Part shown: one piece after another, positions 34,752 through 45,351 of the stretch
Position numbering within the stretch: the stretch's first letter is position 1
Layout: each line of letters begins with the position of its first letter
Assembly (NCBI GenBank): GCA_017893485.1
Contig: CM030361.1
Span: forward strand, 143,592,941 to 143,656,940
Length of the DNA: 64,000 bases
Reading direction: 5' to 3'
DNA from: Hemerocallis citrina
Lineage: Eukaryota; Streptophyta; Magnoliopsida; Asparagales; Asphodelaceae
The notes under the pieces: generated by a model
Told to the model about the DNA's origin: nothing
What the model saw: the letters and a program-made list of their open reading frames with translations, nothing else
The model's database searches: none
Position numbers and translations under genes: made by a program

Positions 34752-34949
34752 GATAATGCTACATTTATTACCAATTGTACTACCTTTTTCTTTACTATCC
34801 AATTGTATTACCTTTTTATTTACTATCTTAAGTGGCATACTATTATTGAATGTTTCTATCACCTACTCTACAATAATCTTTACTAATAATATGTTACTTA
34901 AGATAGTAAAGAAAAATATAGTAAAATTGATAGTAGGTGTAGCATTATC
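34752..34949. mobile_element. short palindromic MITE (198 bp)
   Basis: Left end GATAATGCTACA is matched by TGTAGCATTATC at the right end, and inverted similarity extends inward (TTTCTTTACTATC against GATAGTAAAGAAA; about 50 bp per side). Flanks TGATCAAG and TGATTTTAG are similar but not identical, so superfamily is unassigned. Confidence 0.6.
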
Positions 34950-35101
34950 TGATTTTAGAGCCACACAGATTGGAAATCTACTCCCACCAGTCACGTATTA
35001 TGTGAATGTGATGAGAGTGAACAGGTAGAGCAAGTGTAGCTACCACATTGTTCTTAAAAATAAAATAATAATACTGAATAAAAATATCTGCATATTTATT
35101 C

Positions 35102-35122
35102 AAAAAAAAAAAAAAAAAAAAA
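35102..35122 (+). repeat. 21-bp poly-A run
   Basis: Uninterrupted A run, probably an old retroposon tail or slippage product. Nothing identifiable lies directly upstream. Confidence 0.5.
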
Positions 35123-35209
35123 TCTGAATGATTAATAGTAGTACTTGGTGAAATAAGCTGTGTCCTGATTCTACTGAACAAGGTCCCTCGTGCCATTCCC
35201 AAAGGCTTA

Positions 35210-35965
35210 TAGCATCCACAGTGGTTTCTTATATTTGACAAATTGTCATTTTATAGCAAATACATCGCTGCAGTGGTTTTCTATTTTGCCATTTTTTGGC
35301 AAATATGCTATATTCGTTTCTTATAAATGAGAAACAGAGTAGCGATTCTCAAATTATGAGGGACGGTACAACATATACCGTCCCTCTTATTTTAATATAT
35401 ATTTTTTTGATCGGACGGTAAAACATATACTGTCCCGAAATTATTTAATTCTTTTTTAAAAAAAGTGGGTCAGACGGTATAACATATACCGGACGGTATA
35501 TGTTATACCGTCCCATTTTTTTTATTTTTTTTATTTTTTTCCAATCCAACGGTCAGATTTTGTCTTTTAAAAAAAATGGGATTTTATTTTTTTTATTTTT
35601 TTCCAATCCAACGGTCAGATTTTGTCTTTTAAAAAAAATGGGACGGGTATATGTTATACCGTCTGACCCATTTTTAGTTAATATAGTTTAATAGGTTTAG
35701 TGGGTAGGTTAGGTGTAGTTAAATAGGTTTAGTTAGTTTTTAATTAGGTTTAGTTATTATTATATTATTTAATTTATTTAATTAATATAGTTTAATAGTT
35801 AATAAATAATTAATTTTTTTAATTTATTTTTAAACGATGAGACGGTATAACATATACCGTCGCTCGCTTATTTCAAATGAGATGGGAAATGTTATATCGT
35901 CCCGCGTAATATTTTCTAAAAAATGAGATACATATAGCAAACGACCACTGCAGCAAACATCACTA
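35210..35965. mobile_element. non-autonomous DNA element with ACGGTATAACATATACCGT hairpins (756 bp)
   Basis: TTA flanks both sides (35207-35209 and 35966-35968). GCTGCAGTGGT near the left has an inverted partner (ACCACTGCAGC) near 35943. Inside are about seven copies of a near-palindrome around ACGGTATAACATATACCGT, for example near 35365, 35415, 35473, 35494, 35646, 35843 and 35881. There is also a 62-bp direct repeat containing CCAATCCAACGGTCAG (35541 and 35603). The 3-bp TTA duplication suggests a Harbinger-like origin; terminal repeats are weak, so this is tentative. Confidence 0.45.
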
Positions 35966-36086
35966 TTAGACTCTTATTTTTTATTTTTGCTGAGAAACTG
36001 GAGAACCACGAGGGCCAAAATAGTAACTATATTATCTCGAATGCAGTAATACACATAAACTCCCCCTATTTTCTTTCTCCTTGCTG

Positions 36087-37056
36087 TTTTTTTTTTTTAA
36101 TTTTTAAAATAAACTGCGCTCATGCCGCTATTTTCTATTAATAAGAAACTAATGAAAACAAGAATCATACAAAATGAGAGCTTCATCATCCAACAACCAC
36201 TAACATCATACGGGATAGAAAGTAAACATCACAAAAGGTACAATCTAGCACGTGCCAAAAGTAACAACCATCTAAAACTAGTCAAAAGTACAACCACCGG
36301 TATGGGCCATCTCCACTGCAAAGCCACCACTCTGTAAATCTCATACATGTCATTCGTAGGGATAGGGCCGGACCTGAGTTTTCGGGAGCTCAAGACGAAA
36401 AACTCAAATAATTATTTTTGAAGTTCCTAATTACAATATAATTTTTTATGCGCAAAATACATGTCTATAAATCGGAGGCCTGAGGCGACTGTCTCATCGA
36501 CCTCAAGGTGGGGCTGGCCTTGCATATAGAAATCCAAACGAATCCTCTTCTTGGACCCCGCATGACCTACCCACTGGAACATGATATTAAAGATATGATT
36601 AGAAACTGCTGAAATACTACGATCAAGTTTTTTAAAGTATAAATTATTCCTATCCAACTATAGTCCCCATAGAGTTACAGCTACACATACATCCCCATAT
36701 CCTCAAATTTAATCCTACTTTCTTTTCACTCTGCCTAAACATCCCAAGGACTTAGTGGTGTCAACACCCCAAATCCTGCACCTATGATCTCTTAGGTCAC
36801 CACTGCTCACGTACATGAAAACTAAAATGTGGGAGGGGGTCTCCACCCCGTTCCCACAACGGGAACATGTCGTGTCTATCTAGACACCTCTCTTTACTAT
36901 ATTGCTTTGAGCAAGTATAGCATCTTCCTCAACGAGCCAAAGGAATGCTCTGATTTTGTAGTTTACATATGTCGCTCTTTGTTTTGTTTCACATCCTACC
37001 GTTGTTGAGCATCTTATAAGCTGATTTCACTGAGAATTCCCCATTCACCTCTCATG
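36087..37056 (-). pseudogene. LINE (L1-type) ORF2 3' end with zf-RVT domain
   Basis: Minus-strand reading from 37056 gives FSVKSAY-like sequence with breaks, then IRAFLWLVEEDAILAQSNIV and CSRCGNGVETPSHILVF. This is the zinc-containing domain at the C-terminus of plant L1-type ORF2. A weak C-terminal continuation runs to about 36530. A T run at 36087-36098 is the likely poly-A tail on the minus strand. It is the 3' piece of the LINE whose other pieces are at 45352-46686 and 49963-51927; E3 with MULE1 separates them. Many stops and frameshifts. Confidence 0.7.
36362..36523. mobile_element. possible hAT-like MITE in the LINE 3' end
   Basis: Left AGGGCCGGACCTGAG and right CTCAAGGTGGGGCTGGCCTT are loosely inverted, and the inner GCCTGAGGCGACTGTCTCAT block is often seen in plant hAT MITEs of this type. 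No clear target duplication. Confidence 0.3.
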
Positions 37057-37204
37057 TGTAACGCGCCGCACTCAACTCGTACGCACACAATTAACTAAAT
37101 TCTAGCCACGCCCACCACAGACTGCCTCAAAAGGGTGTCCGGACGGATGGTAACCTTTATCCTTGGCTTTCCTAATATATCTCTCTTTCTCCCCTTCATT
37201 TTGG

Positions 37205-37616
37205 GAATTTTTTCCCAAAATGACCCATTTTATGAAAGTTTTTCCACAAACGACCTGTTTTTTTTTATTCCATAAATGCCCCACTCGCTTTTTGAATTCC
37301 ATAAAAGCGAGTGTGGTATAATCCATCACGCTTTTTCAAAAAGCGAGTCTTAGGGTTCAGAAAATTTGAAACCTAAGACTCGCTTTTTGAAAAAGCGTGA
37401 TGGATTATACCACACTAGCTTTTTCAAAAAGCGAGTCTTGGCTTTCTTTGCCCAGCAACACTCGCTTTTTGAAAAAGCGGGGGTAATTAACTCACACTCG
37501 CTTTTTCAAAAAGCGAGTGTCGTTCTGGACTTAAACCCCCCACCCCCCCCCAAACAGATCTCACTATTCTCTCTATTCTTTCTCTTCCTCTTCGCTCGCG
37601 AAACCCTAACCCATCT
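37205..37616 (+). repeat. MULE1 left terminal inverted repeat with nested hairpins
   Basis: Pairs with 42713-44271 (less the MITE). From 37283 to 37522 it has several palindromes of the half-site ACTCGCTTTTT. One larger hairpin (about 37304-37425) has arms containing GTGTGGTATAATCCATCACG, around a centre near 37365. The inner part includes the 5' UTR start of the transposase transcript (CGCGAAACCCTAACCCATC). Confidence 0.85.
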
Positions 37617-37855
37617 CTCATCTCAAATTCGTCAAAGTACCCTCGTAATTTGTGGAATAACCCATAAAATTGCTTTGGACAACTTAAACCCATCTTTCGA
37701 TAGAGGTTTAATTTGTTGGAATTTGGGTATACTTGAAGAGGAAAGCAACTTTATTATGAAGGTATGATGTTTATTGCCCCATTATTTTCTTAATTTCATT
37801 AGGTTTTCTTTATGGGTAGATAATAACTCGCTTATTGGTATAAATTAACGTAGGT

Positions 37856-40537
37856 ATGGATTTGGAGATTCCTATTTGGTTATACTTTGGTGGTGAAATA
37901 ATTCGTGATCCAAACATTGGTTGTTGTTATAGTGTGTTGGATCCGGAAATAGTTTGGGTACCCCGTACCATTACATTTGAAGAAGTAGTTGAGAAAATAT
38001 ATGAAGTTACTAATTGAGATAGGAATCAATGGAATGTGAAAATTTTAGCTCGATACGCAGCAGGAAGAGGAGATGGTCAGTATTTTATGACAGTGCCCGT
38101 ACCTACTGATAATGCGCTGAAGTCATTGATTGCTAGGACATTTGATCCCAATTGTGCTTGGTCTGCATTAGAGTTATATATTCAGCAAATTCGAGTTGTG
38201 AATGCTCAGCCACATGATATCCCCAGTGCAAGCTTCATAAGGGTAGTACCTACACAGCAGATGAGGTCTAACCCCGATCAATCTTCACAACCAAATCCAG
38301 TATCCTCACAAGAGAACACCTTCACAAATACAATAATTCCGAATTCTGTAAATGTTGACCTGCCACGCCAACCTAGCCCGGTTCCTGACTCTGTTCCAAA
38401 TGACAGTATATTTGAACTCTTTCAAAATGCAGTCTGTAACAACAGCTTATTAGACGATGATGAAGAAGAGGAAGAAACAGACGATGAAGATGTTGATAGT
38501 GATAAAACTGATGACGGAGACGAAGATGATGATGATAGTGGTGCAAATGTAAATCCTACGAACAACAGTTCTAATGAAGTCAGAGCTACTTATAGCTACG
38601 CCAATGTTGACGCTCATGTTACCGAGGAGATGGCTGAAGGTGCTAGAGTACACCTAGTTCCACAAGAGTCGTCTGGTTCGTCCAATGTAGACGAATTGTA
38701 CGTTGGACAGGAGTTTATAAGTAAGCAGTCGATTCAACAGGCAGTGAAGTTGTATTCTATCAAAAAACATCGTGAATTCATAACTTTGAAATCTACACCG
38801 TCACTGTACACTGTTAAATGCAAAATGGCACCTAGAAAATGTACCATTGAGGAGATCGTGCAAGGCCCCCCCGGAGTAAGTGATGATGGCTGCCCTTGGA
38901 GATTACGAGCAATGGTTCCAAAAGGCGGGACGAATTTTGTGGTGAAGAAGATAGTTGGGCCACACACTTGTACGAATCCAACGTTGAATCAGGATCACCT
39001 TAAAATTGATTACAATATTGTTTGTAATCTGATTGTTGATGTGGTGAAAAAAAATACCGGTTTATCACCGAGGTCAATTATTGAGATTGTTAAATTACAA
39101 TATAATTATCAGATTTCCTATAAGAAAGCTTGGCGAGCAAAACAAAAGGCGATCGAGAGGTTGTATGGTACCTTCGAAGAAGCATACACAAAGTTGCCTT
39201 TTCTACTCACAGCAATTCTAGCTGCAAATACAGAAACTGTTGTTCACTAGGATAAGTATGAGTCTAGTCCTAGCGAGGAAACATTCAAGGGTGTATTCTG
39301 GGCATTTGGTCCTTCAATTGAAGGTTTCAAGTCTTGCAGACCTGTTATCAGTGTTGACGGAACTCACTTGTACGGTAAGTACAAGGGTTGCTTGCTAATT
39401 GTTATTTTCCCAGATGCGAATGATTGCTTATTTCCGTTTGCATTTGCATTGGTTGATGGAGAGAGTATAAATACGTGGACATGGTTCATGACTTGCATCC
39501 GATATTATGTCACCGATCGCACTGAGTTGTGTGTTATCTCTGATCGTCACGCTGGTATAATGTCTGCTATGGAGTTACAAAATGGAGCTTGGAACGAACC
39601 TAATGGATATCACCATTATTGTATGCGCCATTTTGCTACAAATTTCTTTAGTAAATTTGGTAGCAAGGCATTGCGTAAAAAGGCAAAAATTATAGCGTGT
39701 CAACGCCAACCCAAAAAGTTCATGGCCAAACTTGCTGAACTTGAAAACGTAAATGTGGAGGCGGCTAATTGGTTAAAAGAGAAGCCGGTTGAGAAATGGG
39801 CACTTTATGCAGATGAAGGTCGAAGATACGGGATAATGACTACGAACCTTTCAGAAGTGTTCAATTCAGTATTGAAAGGAGTTCGTAGTTTGCCTGTAAT
39901 AGCGATTGTTGAGACGATCTTCTTACGTCTGAACTCTTATTTTACTACTCGTCGACAGGAAGCCAGTAAACTTTTATCTGAAGGGACGATTTTTGCTCGA
40001 AGAGTACATGAACTGCTCGATAGTCACCGTGAGAGAGCTAACGGACATGAGGTTACAATGTTCCATCATCAACCGGGAGTTTTTTCCGTGAGAACGGGTA
40101 TACGCATGGTGGGTGGAGAAAGGAAGGGTGGGAACTTGCACACTGTGAATTTGGAAACGAAAACGTGCACATGTATGAAATTTCATCTATACCATATCCC
40201 ATGTTCTCATGTACTGGCAGCTTGTGCATATTGTGCAATTGATCACAAGCATCTCGTTGATAAATTTTACACCGTTACTTCATTAGCACAAACATACGGC
40301 CCACTGTTTCAGCCTATACTAGATCCAGCATATTGGCCTATTATTGATGAACCAAAACTAGTACCTGATGCCACTTTGCGACGTAAAAGGAAGGGCAGGC
40401 CTAGAACTACCAGATTCCGCAATGACATGGATGTGAGAGATAGGTCAAGTCGTGGTACGGGGATGACTTGTTCAAAATGTGGTTTACAAGGACACAATAA
40501 GCGGCGATGCACTAATAGTGGAACTCAGAACATTTAA
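37856..40537 (+). pseudogene. MULE1 MuDR-type transposase with two nonsense codons
   Basis: The start ATG 37856 corresponds to that of the open MULE2 gene at 52556 and follows a 5' UTR intron (GTATGATG at 37762 to ACGTAG at 37853). The frame is kept throughout except for TGA at 38015-38017 and TAG at 39248-39250. Both are at TGG Trp codons in MULE2. Domains: PB1-like N-terminal region, acidic linker, MuDR DNA-binding domain ending GPHTCTN with all zinc ligands, DDE core (SVDGTHLYGKYKG, VISDRHAG, NLSEVFNSVLKG), SWIM finger (CTCMKFHLYHIPCSH) and CCHC knuckle (CSKCGLQGHNKRRC). It would cut and move the element. About nine tenths of residues match MULE2 by eye. Confidence 0.9.
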
Positions 40538-40709
40538 CTATTGTATGCTTGTACTTTTTAATTTGGACTTTGTAATTGTACTAAATTATGTCGATAGAGA
40601 CGATAAAGTTTTATTTTGAAAATTCGTTTGTATTTTTTGTTGATGTCCTGGTGTGTTTGTTGCATTATGAGTATCGTAATCTAACATAAAGATTTCATTA
40701 ACATAGGCA

Positions 40710-41145
40710 AGACTCGCTTTTCCAAAAACCGAGTCTTATACAGAACACCGCGCTTTCTCAGAAAGCGAGTCTTTTGCCTGTAGATTTTTTTCAACAAGCC
40801 AAAGACTCGCTTTCTCAGAAAGCGAGTTTGGTGTAAAGAATCGCGGTGTTTAGGAAAGCGAGTCTTGAATCTGTTGATAACCAGAGAACAATACTTCACT
40901 GGTTTCACAATCGCTTTCTCAAAAATCGTGGAACAAATGACTAGACTCGCTTTCTGAGAAAGCGAGTCTTCAATCTGCTAGCAAAAAAGAATACAGAACC
41001 AAGACTCGCTTTCTCAGAAAGCGAGTTTAGGTCTAAACATCGCGGTTTTTCAGAAAGCGTCTGTTGAGTTTGCTTGATTCCCAGAGGCTTCAAGATCTCT
41101 GGAATTCCAAAAGATGAACACTCGCTTTTTGAAAAAGCGGGGTAT
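40710..41145. repeat. MULE1 central palindrome array
   Basis: Eight to nine short palindromes between the convergent gene ends, built on the half-site ACTCGCTTTCT. The clearest are at 40803-40828, 40943-40969 and 41002-41027; more degenerate ones lie near 40710, 40750, 40841, 40910, 41040 and 41120. The stretches at 40803-40880 and 41002-41070 are direct repeats of each other. There is no large-scale mirror symmetry, unlike the MULE2 array. Confidence 0.85.
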
Positions 41146-41161
41146 TGGACCTCCTCTTCAG

Positions 41162-41992
41162 TCAGGATGTACGCCCTCCAAAAAGAGTCAGGATGTACGC
41201 CCTGCAGTAGTAGTGGACCTCCTCTTCAGTCGAATCATCTGTCAATCGGTCTTTGAATTTTTCCTTTAACCACTTCAACTGAATTTGTTTCCCAACAACT
41301 GCCCCAGTCTCCACTTCGACACCAAGATATTGTTCTACTAAATATGGAGCGTCGAAATCCATAGATCCAGTAACCGCCTGCCCATCTACCGGAAGGACCT
41401 GTGATTACTGAAACGTCCTGCAACGTAACAGTCATCTCCCCAACTGAAAGGTGGAAGCTGTGGGTCTCAGGACGCCATCTCTCGAGGAGTGCTGTAAGCA
41501 GTGGCCGATCGCACTTGATGCCGCTCATCAGTGCAATACCATAGAGTCCGCAATCCCGTAAGATTTGGTGAATCCGTGGGTGCATAGGGAGTGGATGACC
41601 CCCACGGAATGTACACTCCTTCGAATCGCCCTCCCACACATCTCTAGAACGATGATGCGACTGAAGAGTAAGAAGAGCGGGGTCGAGGGGACCTGGACCT
41701 CCAAGGGGAATAGTAGATGAAGAAGGGGCCGGGGACGAAGTACCAGCCACATTTGGGTTACTTGGGACCTGCAAAATAACATTTACATCAGCAAAGAAAT
41801 ATATCATTCAATTATATGATAATGAAACAAATCGAATGCATAAAATTATAAGCTTATATTACTCCGTTCGGTGCCACCACGACGACCACCACGTCTACCG
41901 CGTGGAGGTGGGCCAAAAGATGTACGTGGTCCATCGTCACGATTGGCTCTACTACTAGAACCTAGCTCCACATGTCCCCTAGTCCGTGGCAT
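41162..41992 (-). pseudogene. MULE1 PMD gene, N-terminal part only
   Basis: Exon 1 is 41858-41992 (ATG at 41990-41992, MPRTRGHVELGSSSRANRD..). The donor reads AAT/ATAAGC instead of GTAAGT, so splicing is likely lost. Exon 2 starts after TTTTGCAG at 41769 (VPSNPNVAGTSSPAP) and reaches the plant mobile domain: ILRDCGLYGIALM, LLERWRPETHSFHL, GEMTVTLQDVSVITG, then a frameshift near 41395. After AYILTLF (about 41180) homology to MULE2 stops, beside a short duplication TCAGGATGTACGCCCT. The rest of the gene is deleted. PMD proteins are plant-specific and occur both as host genes (MAIN/MAIL1 type) and in transposons. Confidence 0.8.
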
Positions 41993-42712
41993 TTTTCAAA
42001 AAATAAGAGTATCCTACAATGTGGAGCGAGCAATCATTATTAACAATACCAAAATATAAAACCAAGAAATATAGAACACATACGAACATCTATAACTATT
42101 ATAATGGGAGAGTTGAGGTTCACAAACAAATAAACAAATTTCTATTCTTTGGTGTATGTGTGTCAACACGTGCAGCGCACGTGTTAGTAGTTTTTTTGTC
42201 CTTTTCAGTCCCCCTCGGCGTGCAACGCACGAGCATTATACTACATTTTTTCTTTTTTGTCCTTTTCATTCGCCCTACACGTGCATCGTACGTGCATTAT
42301 ACTAGTTTTGATTACTAATAACTATATCCTAAGTTTACTCACAAATTCTACATTTACTCACAAATTCTACAAATTCTACATTATACTGGTTCAATTCTAC
42401 ATTTACTCACAAATCACAAATTCTACACACATTACCAGCAATGTGATGCATAAATAATTCTAAATATATATACAACATTAGAAAATATAGAGTTTGAGAA
42501 ATATACCACAATCTTCATGCAAGAATTGAACCACGAGATACACCCCCAAATCGTTCTACCCCTTTTTCAAGAACGCCACCGCAATCACCACAAAATCGAA
42601 AGAACCAGCAATATCAAAGTGGGCAATTGGACTGGGATGAGATAATGAAGAATTTAGGAGTTATTCGACAGCTAATTTGATGGAATAGGGCCTTAAATCG
42701 AAGATTTCCGAC
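41993..42712. other. MULE1 region upstream of PMD, with GCACGTGC-type repeats
   Basis: No ORF supportable. Between about 42158 and 42300 three imperfect tandem units of roughly 60 bp contain CACGTGCAGCGCACGTG-like palindromes followed by GTCCTTTTCA and CATTATACTA. The rest is AT-rich. Confidence 0.4.
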
Positions 42713-44271
42713 GATGGGTTAGGGTTTCGCGAGCGTAGGCTGAGAAAGAAAGAGGAATAGTGAGATCTGTTTGGGGGTGGGGGGTTTAAGGTAGTGTTTG
42801 GCCCAGCTTAAAATTAGCTTAGGGCCAAACACATATTTTGAAAAGCCCAAAAAAAGTAGAAGTAGCTTATTTTTTATTAAGAAAAGGAGCTCCAAAAGAA
42901 GCCCTCCAGATCTACTTCTGGCTTCTGGCTTCTCCTTTTCTTCTTATTTTACCCAAAACCAAAGATCAAAAAAATTCTCCTTTCCCTTCCCCTTCCCCTT
43001 CCTCCATTCCCAGTCCATCTCGTCGAAGACCGCCGCCGCCGTCGAAGACCGCCGCTGCCGTCGAAGACCGCCGCCGCCGTCGAACCACGCCGCCGTCGAA
43101 CCGCCGCCGCCGCCCTTCCCCTGCCCCTTCCCCTTCTCCTTTTAGATCTGTTCCTTGAAATTGATTTATTTGGAATTAGATCTGTTCCTTTTATATCTGG
43201 TGGTATACGATGTTAGTTGCTTGTCATCAAGCTGTGTTTGTATATAATTTTGATATTTTGGTTTCTATCTGATTTTTTCGTTATAGAAATTTGCCTGCAG
43301 CTAATGTGTGAAAGAATTTTTGTTTCTATCTGATTTTTTTTCCTTCTTTTTTTTTGTGCTCCACAAATGAGTTTTGTTTCTTGTTGTGATGTAGTACAGA
43401 TATTTATGGGAGAAGGTGATTATTTTTGTCGAAAAGAGTATCAAGTTCTATATAGTTTGATCTTTGAAAAGTAAGTATTAGGATTGGTCTGTTATTTATT
43501 GATGATACTGAACATATCATAAGTAATGCTTAGGCATTTCTGATCCAATACGTTGTACTATGAGTCTATGACTAGCCTATTTTGATAGTCGCTGCGATTC
43601 GAACATGATATTGCAATGTTAATTCACTCTTCTATTTGTTCTCCTATCTAATGAATAGTTTTGAAATATTAGATGATTTAACACATGCATACAGTCTGAT
43701 TGTTCTGAGCTTAAAAAATATAAAGATTTTTTTTTTTAATTTGATAACTTATATTTTATTTTTAAATAAAATCAAAAACATAAGTTAAGTATAAAAGTAG
43801 CTTACAATTGATATCTTATGCCAAACAACTTCTAGCTTAAAAGTAACTTTAAAGTTAAAAAAAAGATAACTATCCAAACAGCTTCAGCTTTTAATTTCAA
43901 AGCTGTACTTTCTAGCTTCTCCTTCTGAAGTAGCTTTAAAGCTAAAAAAAGCTAGGCCAAACGCACCCTAAGTCCCAAACGACACTCACTTTTTGAAAAA
44001 GCGAGTGTGGGTTAATTACCCCCACTTTTTCAAAAAGCGAGTGTTGCTGGGCAAAGAAGGCCAAGACTCGCTTTTTGAAAAAGCGAGTGTGGTATAATCC
44101 ATCACGCTTTTTCAAAAAGCGAGTCTTAGGTTTCCAATTTTTTCAGCCCTAAGACTCGCTTTTTGAAAAAGCGTGATGGATTATACCACACTCGGGCATT
44201 TATGGAATATAAAAAAAACAGGTCGTTTGTGGCAAAACTTTCATAAAAAGGGTCATTTTGGGAAAAAAATC
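42713..44271 (-). repeat. MULE1 right terminal inverted repeat, interrupted by a MITE
   Basis: Mirror of 37205-37616: CGATGGGTTAGGGTTTCGCG near 42712 through TTTGGGGGTGGGGGGTTTAA, then (after the MITE) GTCCCAAACGAC, palindromes of the ACTCGCTTTTT half-site and the large hairpin with GTGTGGTATAATCC (43983-44195), ending GGGAAAAAAATC. Confidence 0.85.
42790..43968. mobile_element. Harbinger-like MITE with TAA duplication (1,179 bp)
   Basis: Terminal inverted repeats GGTAGTGTTTGGCC and GGCCAAACGCACCC; TAA on both sides (42787-42789 and 43969-43971). The mirrored left repeat of MULE1 shows the uninterrupted sequence (GACTTAAACC near 37530), proving an insertion. It contains a GC-rich tract of CCGCCGCCGTCGAAGA-type repeats (43021-43110). 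The open frames there are not convincing genes. Confidence 0.85.
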
Positions 44272-44577
44272 TCATTTTGGCCGGTATGGGACATTTTATT
44301 CCCATGGTCAACCCACGGTCAAGTACCCAACCAGCACACACACATGCATGCACTCTTTCATTTCTTTCATCCATGCACATTAAATGCCTATATCCCATAC
44401 TAAATCCCATAGGCTTTATCTTTATCAATCTCATTGATCAACTCCCATAGGATCATCTATAGGCCAACACTAACTACCATCTCATCCATTATTATTTATT
44501 TATTATATATATATATTATTATATATATTTCTATATATAATATTATATATATACCCGCTTAAGTACGGGGTGTTACA

Positions 44578-44783
44578 TACACCCCTCCTTAAGAACTCAG
44601 CGTCCTCGCTGAGTCCGGAACTTGCAACATGATCCAGGATCCCTTTCTAAGGGATGTGGAGAGGATTACCCTGATTCTGCTAGTTGTACAGTCCCCTACG
44701 TGGGCGACCTGTCCCAACCTAGCTCCCTCTCAGGCGTACATCTTGCACACACTCAGTGTCGAAAGTCGGCTCTGATACCCATT
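44578..44783 (-). mobile_element. E3 internal region (206 bp) with primer site and polypurine tract
   Basis: On the minus strand it begins with TGGGTATCAGAGCC next to LTR B, a Met-type primer site with one extra G, and ends with AAGGAGGGGTGTA next to LTR A. No ORF. The tiny interior between two LTRs is the layout of a TRIM-like or internally deleted retrotransposon. Confidence 0.7.
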
Positions 44784-45147
44784 TGTAACGCCCCGCACTC
44801 AACCCGTACGCACACAATTAACTAAATTCTAGCCACGCCCACCACAGACTGCCTCAAAAGGGTGTCCGGACGGAAGGTAACCTTTATCCTTGGCTTTCAT
44901 AATATATCTCTCTTTCTCCCCTTCATTTTGGCCGGTATGGGACATTTTATTCCCATGGTCAACCCACGGTCAAGTACCCAACCAGCACACACACATGCAT
45001 GCACTCTTTCATTTCTTTCATCCATGCACATTAAATGCCTATGTCCCATACTAAATCACATAGGCTTTATCTTTATCAATCTCATTGATCAACTCCTATA
45101 GGATCATCTATAGGCCAACACTAACTACCATCTCATCCATTATTATT

Positions 45148-45221
<74 letters not shown>

Positions 45222-45268
45222 CTATATATAATATTATATATATACCCGCTTAAGTACGGGGTGTTACA
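44784..45268 (-). mobile_element. E3 5' LTR (LTR B, 485 bp)
   Basis: Starts TGTAACGCCCCGCACTC, ends GGGGTGTTACA. It matches LTR A except for a long (TA)n tract at about 45150-45219, which accounts for the extra length. It preserves the undisturbed MULE1 target TTCATTTTGG near 44928. Confidence 0.85.
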
Positions 45269-45351
45269 TATGGTATCAGAGCTATATCTCAACTCTAATA
45301 ATATATATATATATAACCGGATCCCCGTCATCGGACATCCGTGACGTTACA
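45269..45351. other. segment between E3 and the LINE, with a perfect Met primer-site 12-mer
   Basis: TGGTATCAGAGC at 45271-45282 lies 2 bp right of LTR B; the stretch ends GACGTTACA just before LINE homology resumes. A (TA)n run lies at about 45301-45315. Origin unclear: remains of another related element or part of the E3 insertion. Confidence 0.35.

Larger units (their letters stand above)
37205..44271 (+). mobile_element. MULE1, Mutator-like element with transposase and PMD pseudogenes (7,067 bp)
   Basis: Ends GAATTTTTTCCCAAAATGAC and the reverse complement of GATTTTTTTCCCAAAATGAC; perfect 9-bp duplication TCATTTTGG at 37196-37204 and 44272-44280. LTR B of E3 shows the empty site TTCATTTTGGCCGG near 44928. 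Terminal inverted repeats are about 410 bp and contain palindromes. Gene order: transposase plus strand 37856-40537, palindrome array 40710-41145, PMD gene minus strand 41162-41992. A Harbinger-like MITE lies inside the right repeat. Both genes are broken. Confidence 0.95.
37057..44577 (-). mobile_element. E3 3' LTR (LTR A), split by MULE1
   Basis: The LTR starts TGTAACGCGCCGCACTC at 37057, is interrupted at 37204/37205 by MULE1, resumes at 44281 (GCCGG, after the duplicated TCATTTTGG at 44272-44280) and ends GGGGTGTTACA at 44577. Without MULE1 it is about 445 bp and matches LTR B at 44784-45268. On the minus strand a polypurine tract (AAGGAGGGGTGTA, 44578-44590) directly precedes it, so it is the 3' LTR. 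Confidence 0.85.

Noticed and set aside
35102..35122. Poly-A run as the tail of a LINE or SINE
   Set aside because: No recognisable retroposon body lies upstream and no target duplication was seen; left as a simple repeat.
42798..43158. Two overlapping Pro/Arg/Phe-rich ORFs
   Set aside because: They come from GC-rich simple repeats inside the Harbinger-like MITE, begin in its terminal repeat and show no domain.
37057..45268. MULE1 plus E3 as a single large transposon
   Set aside because: The 9-bp duplication of MULE1 and the intact LTR B show two separate events.
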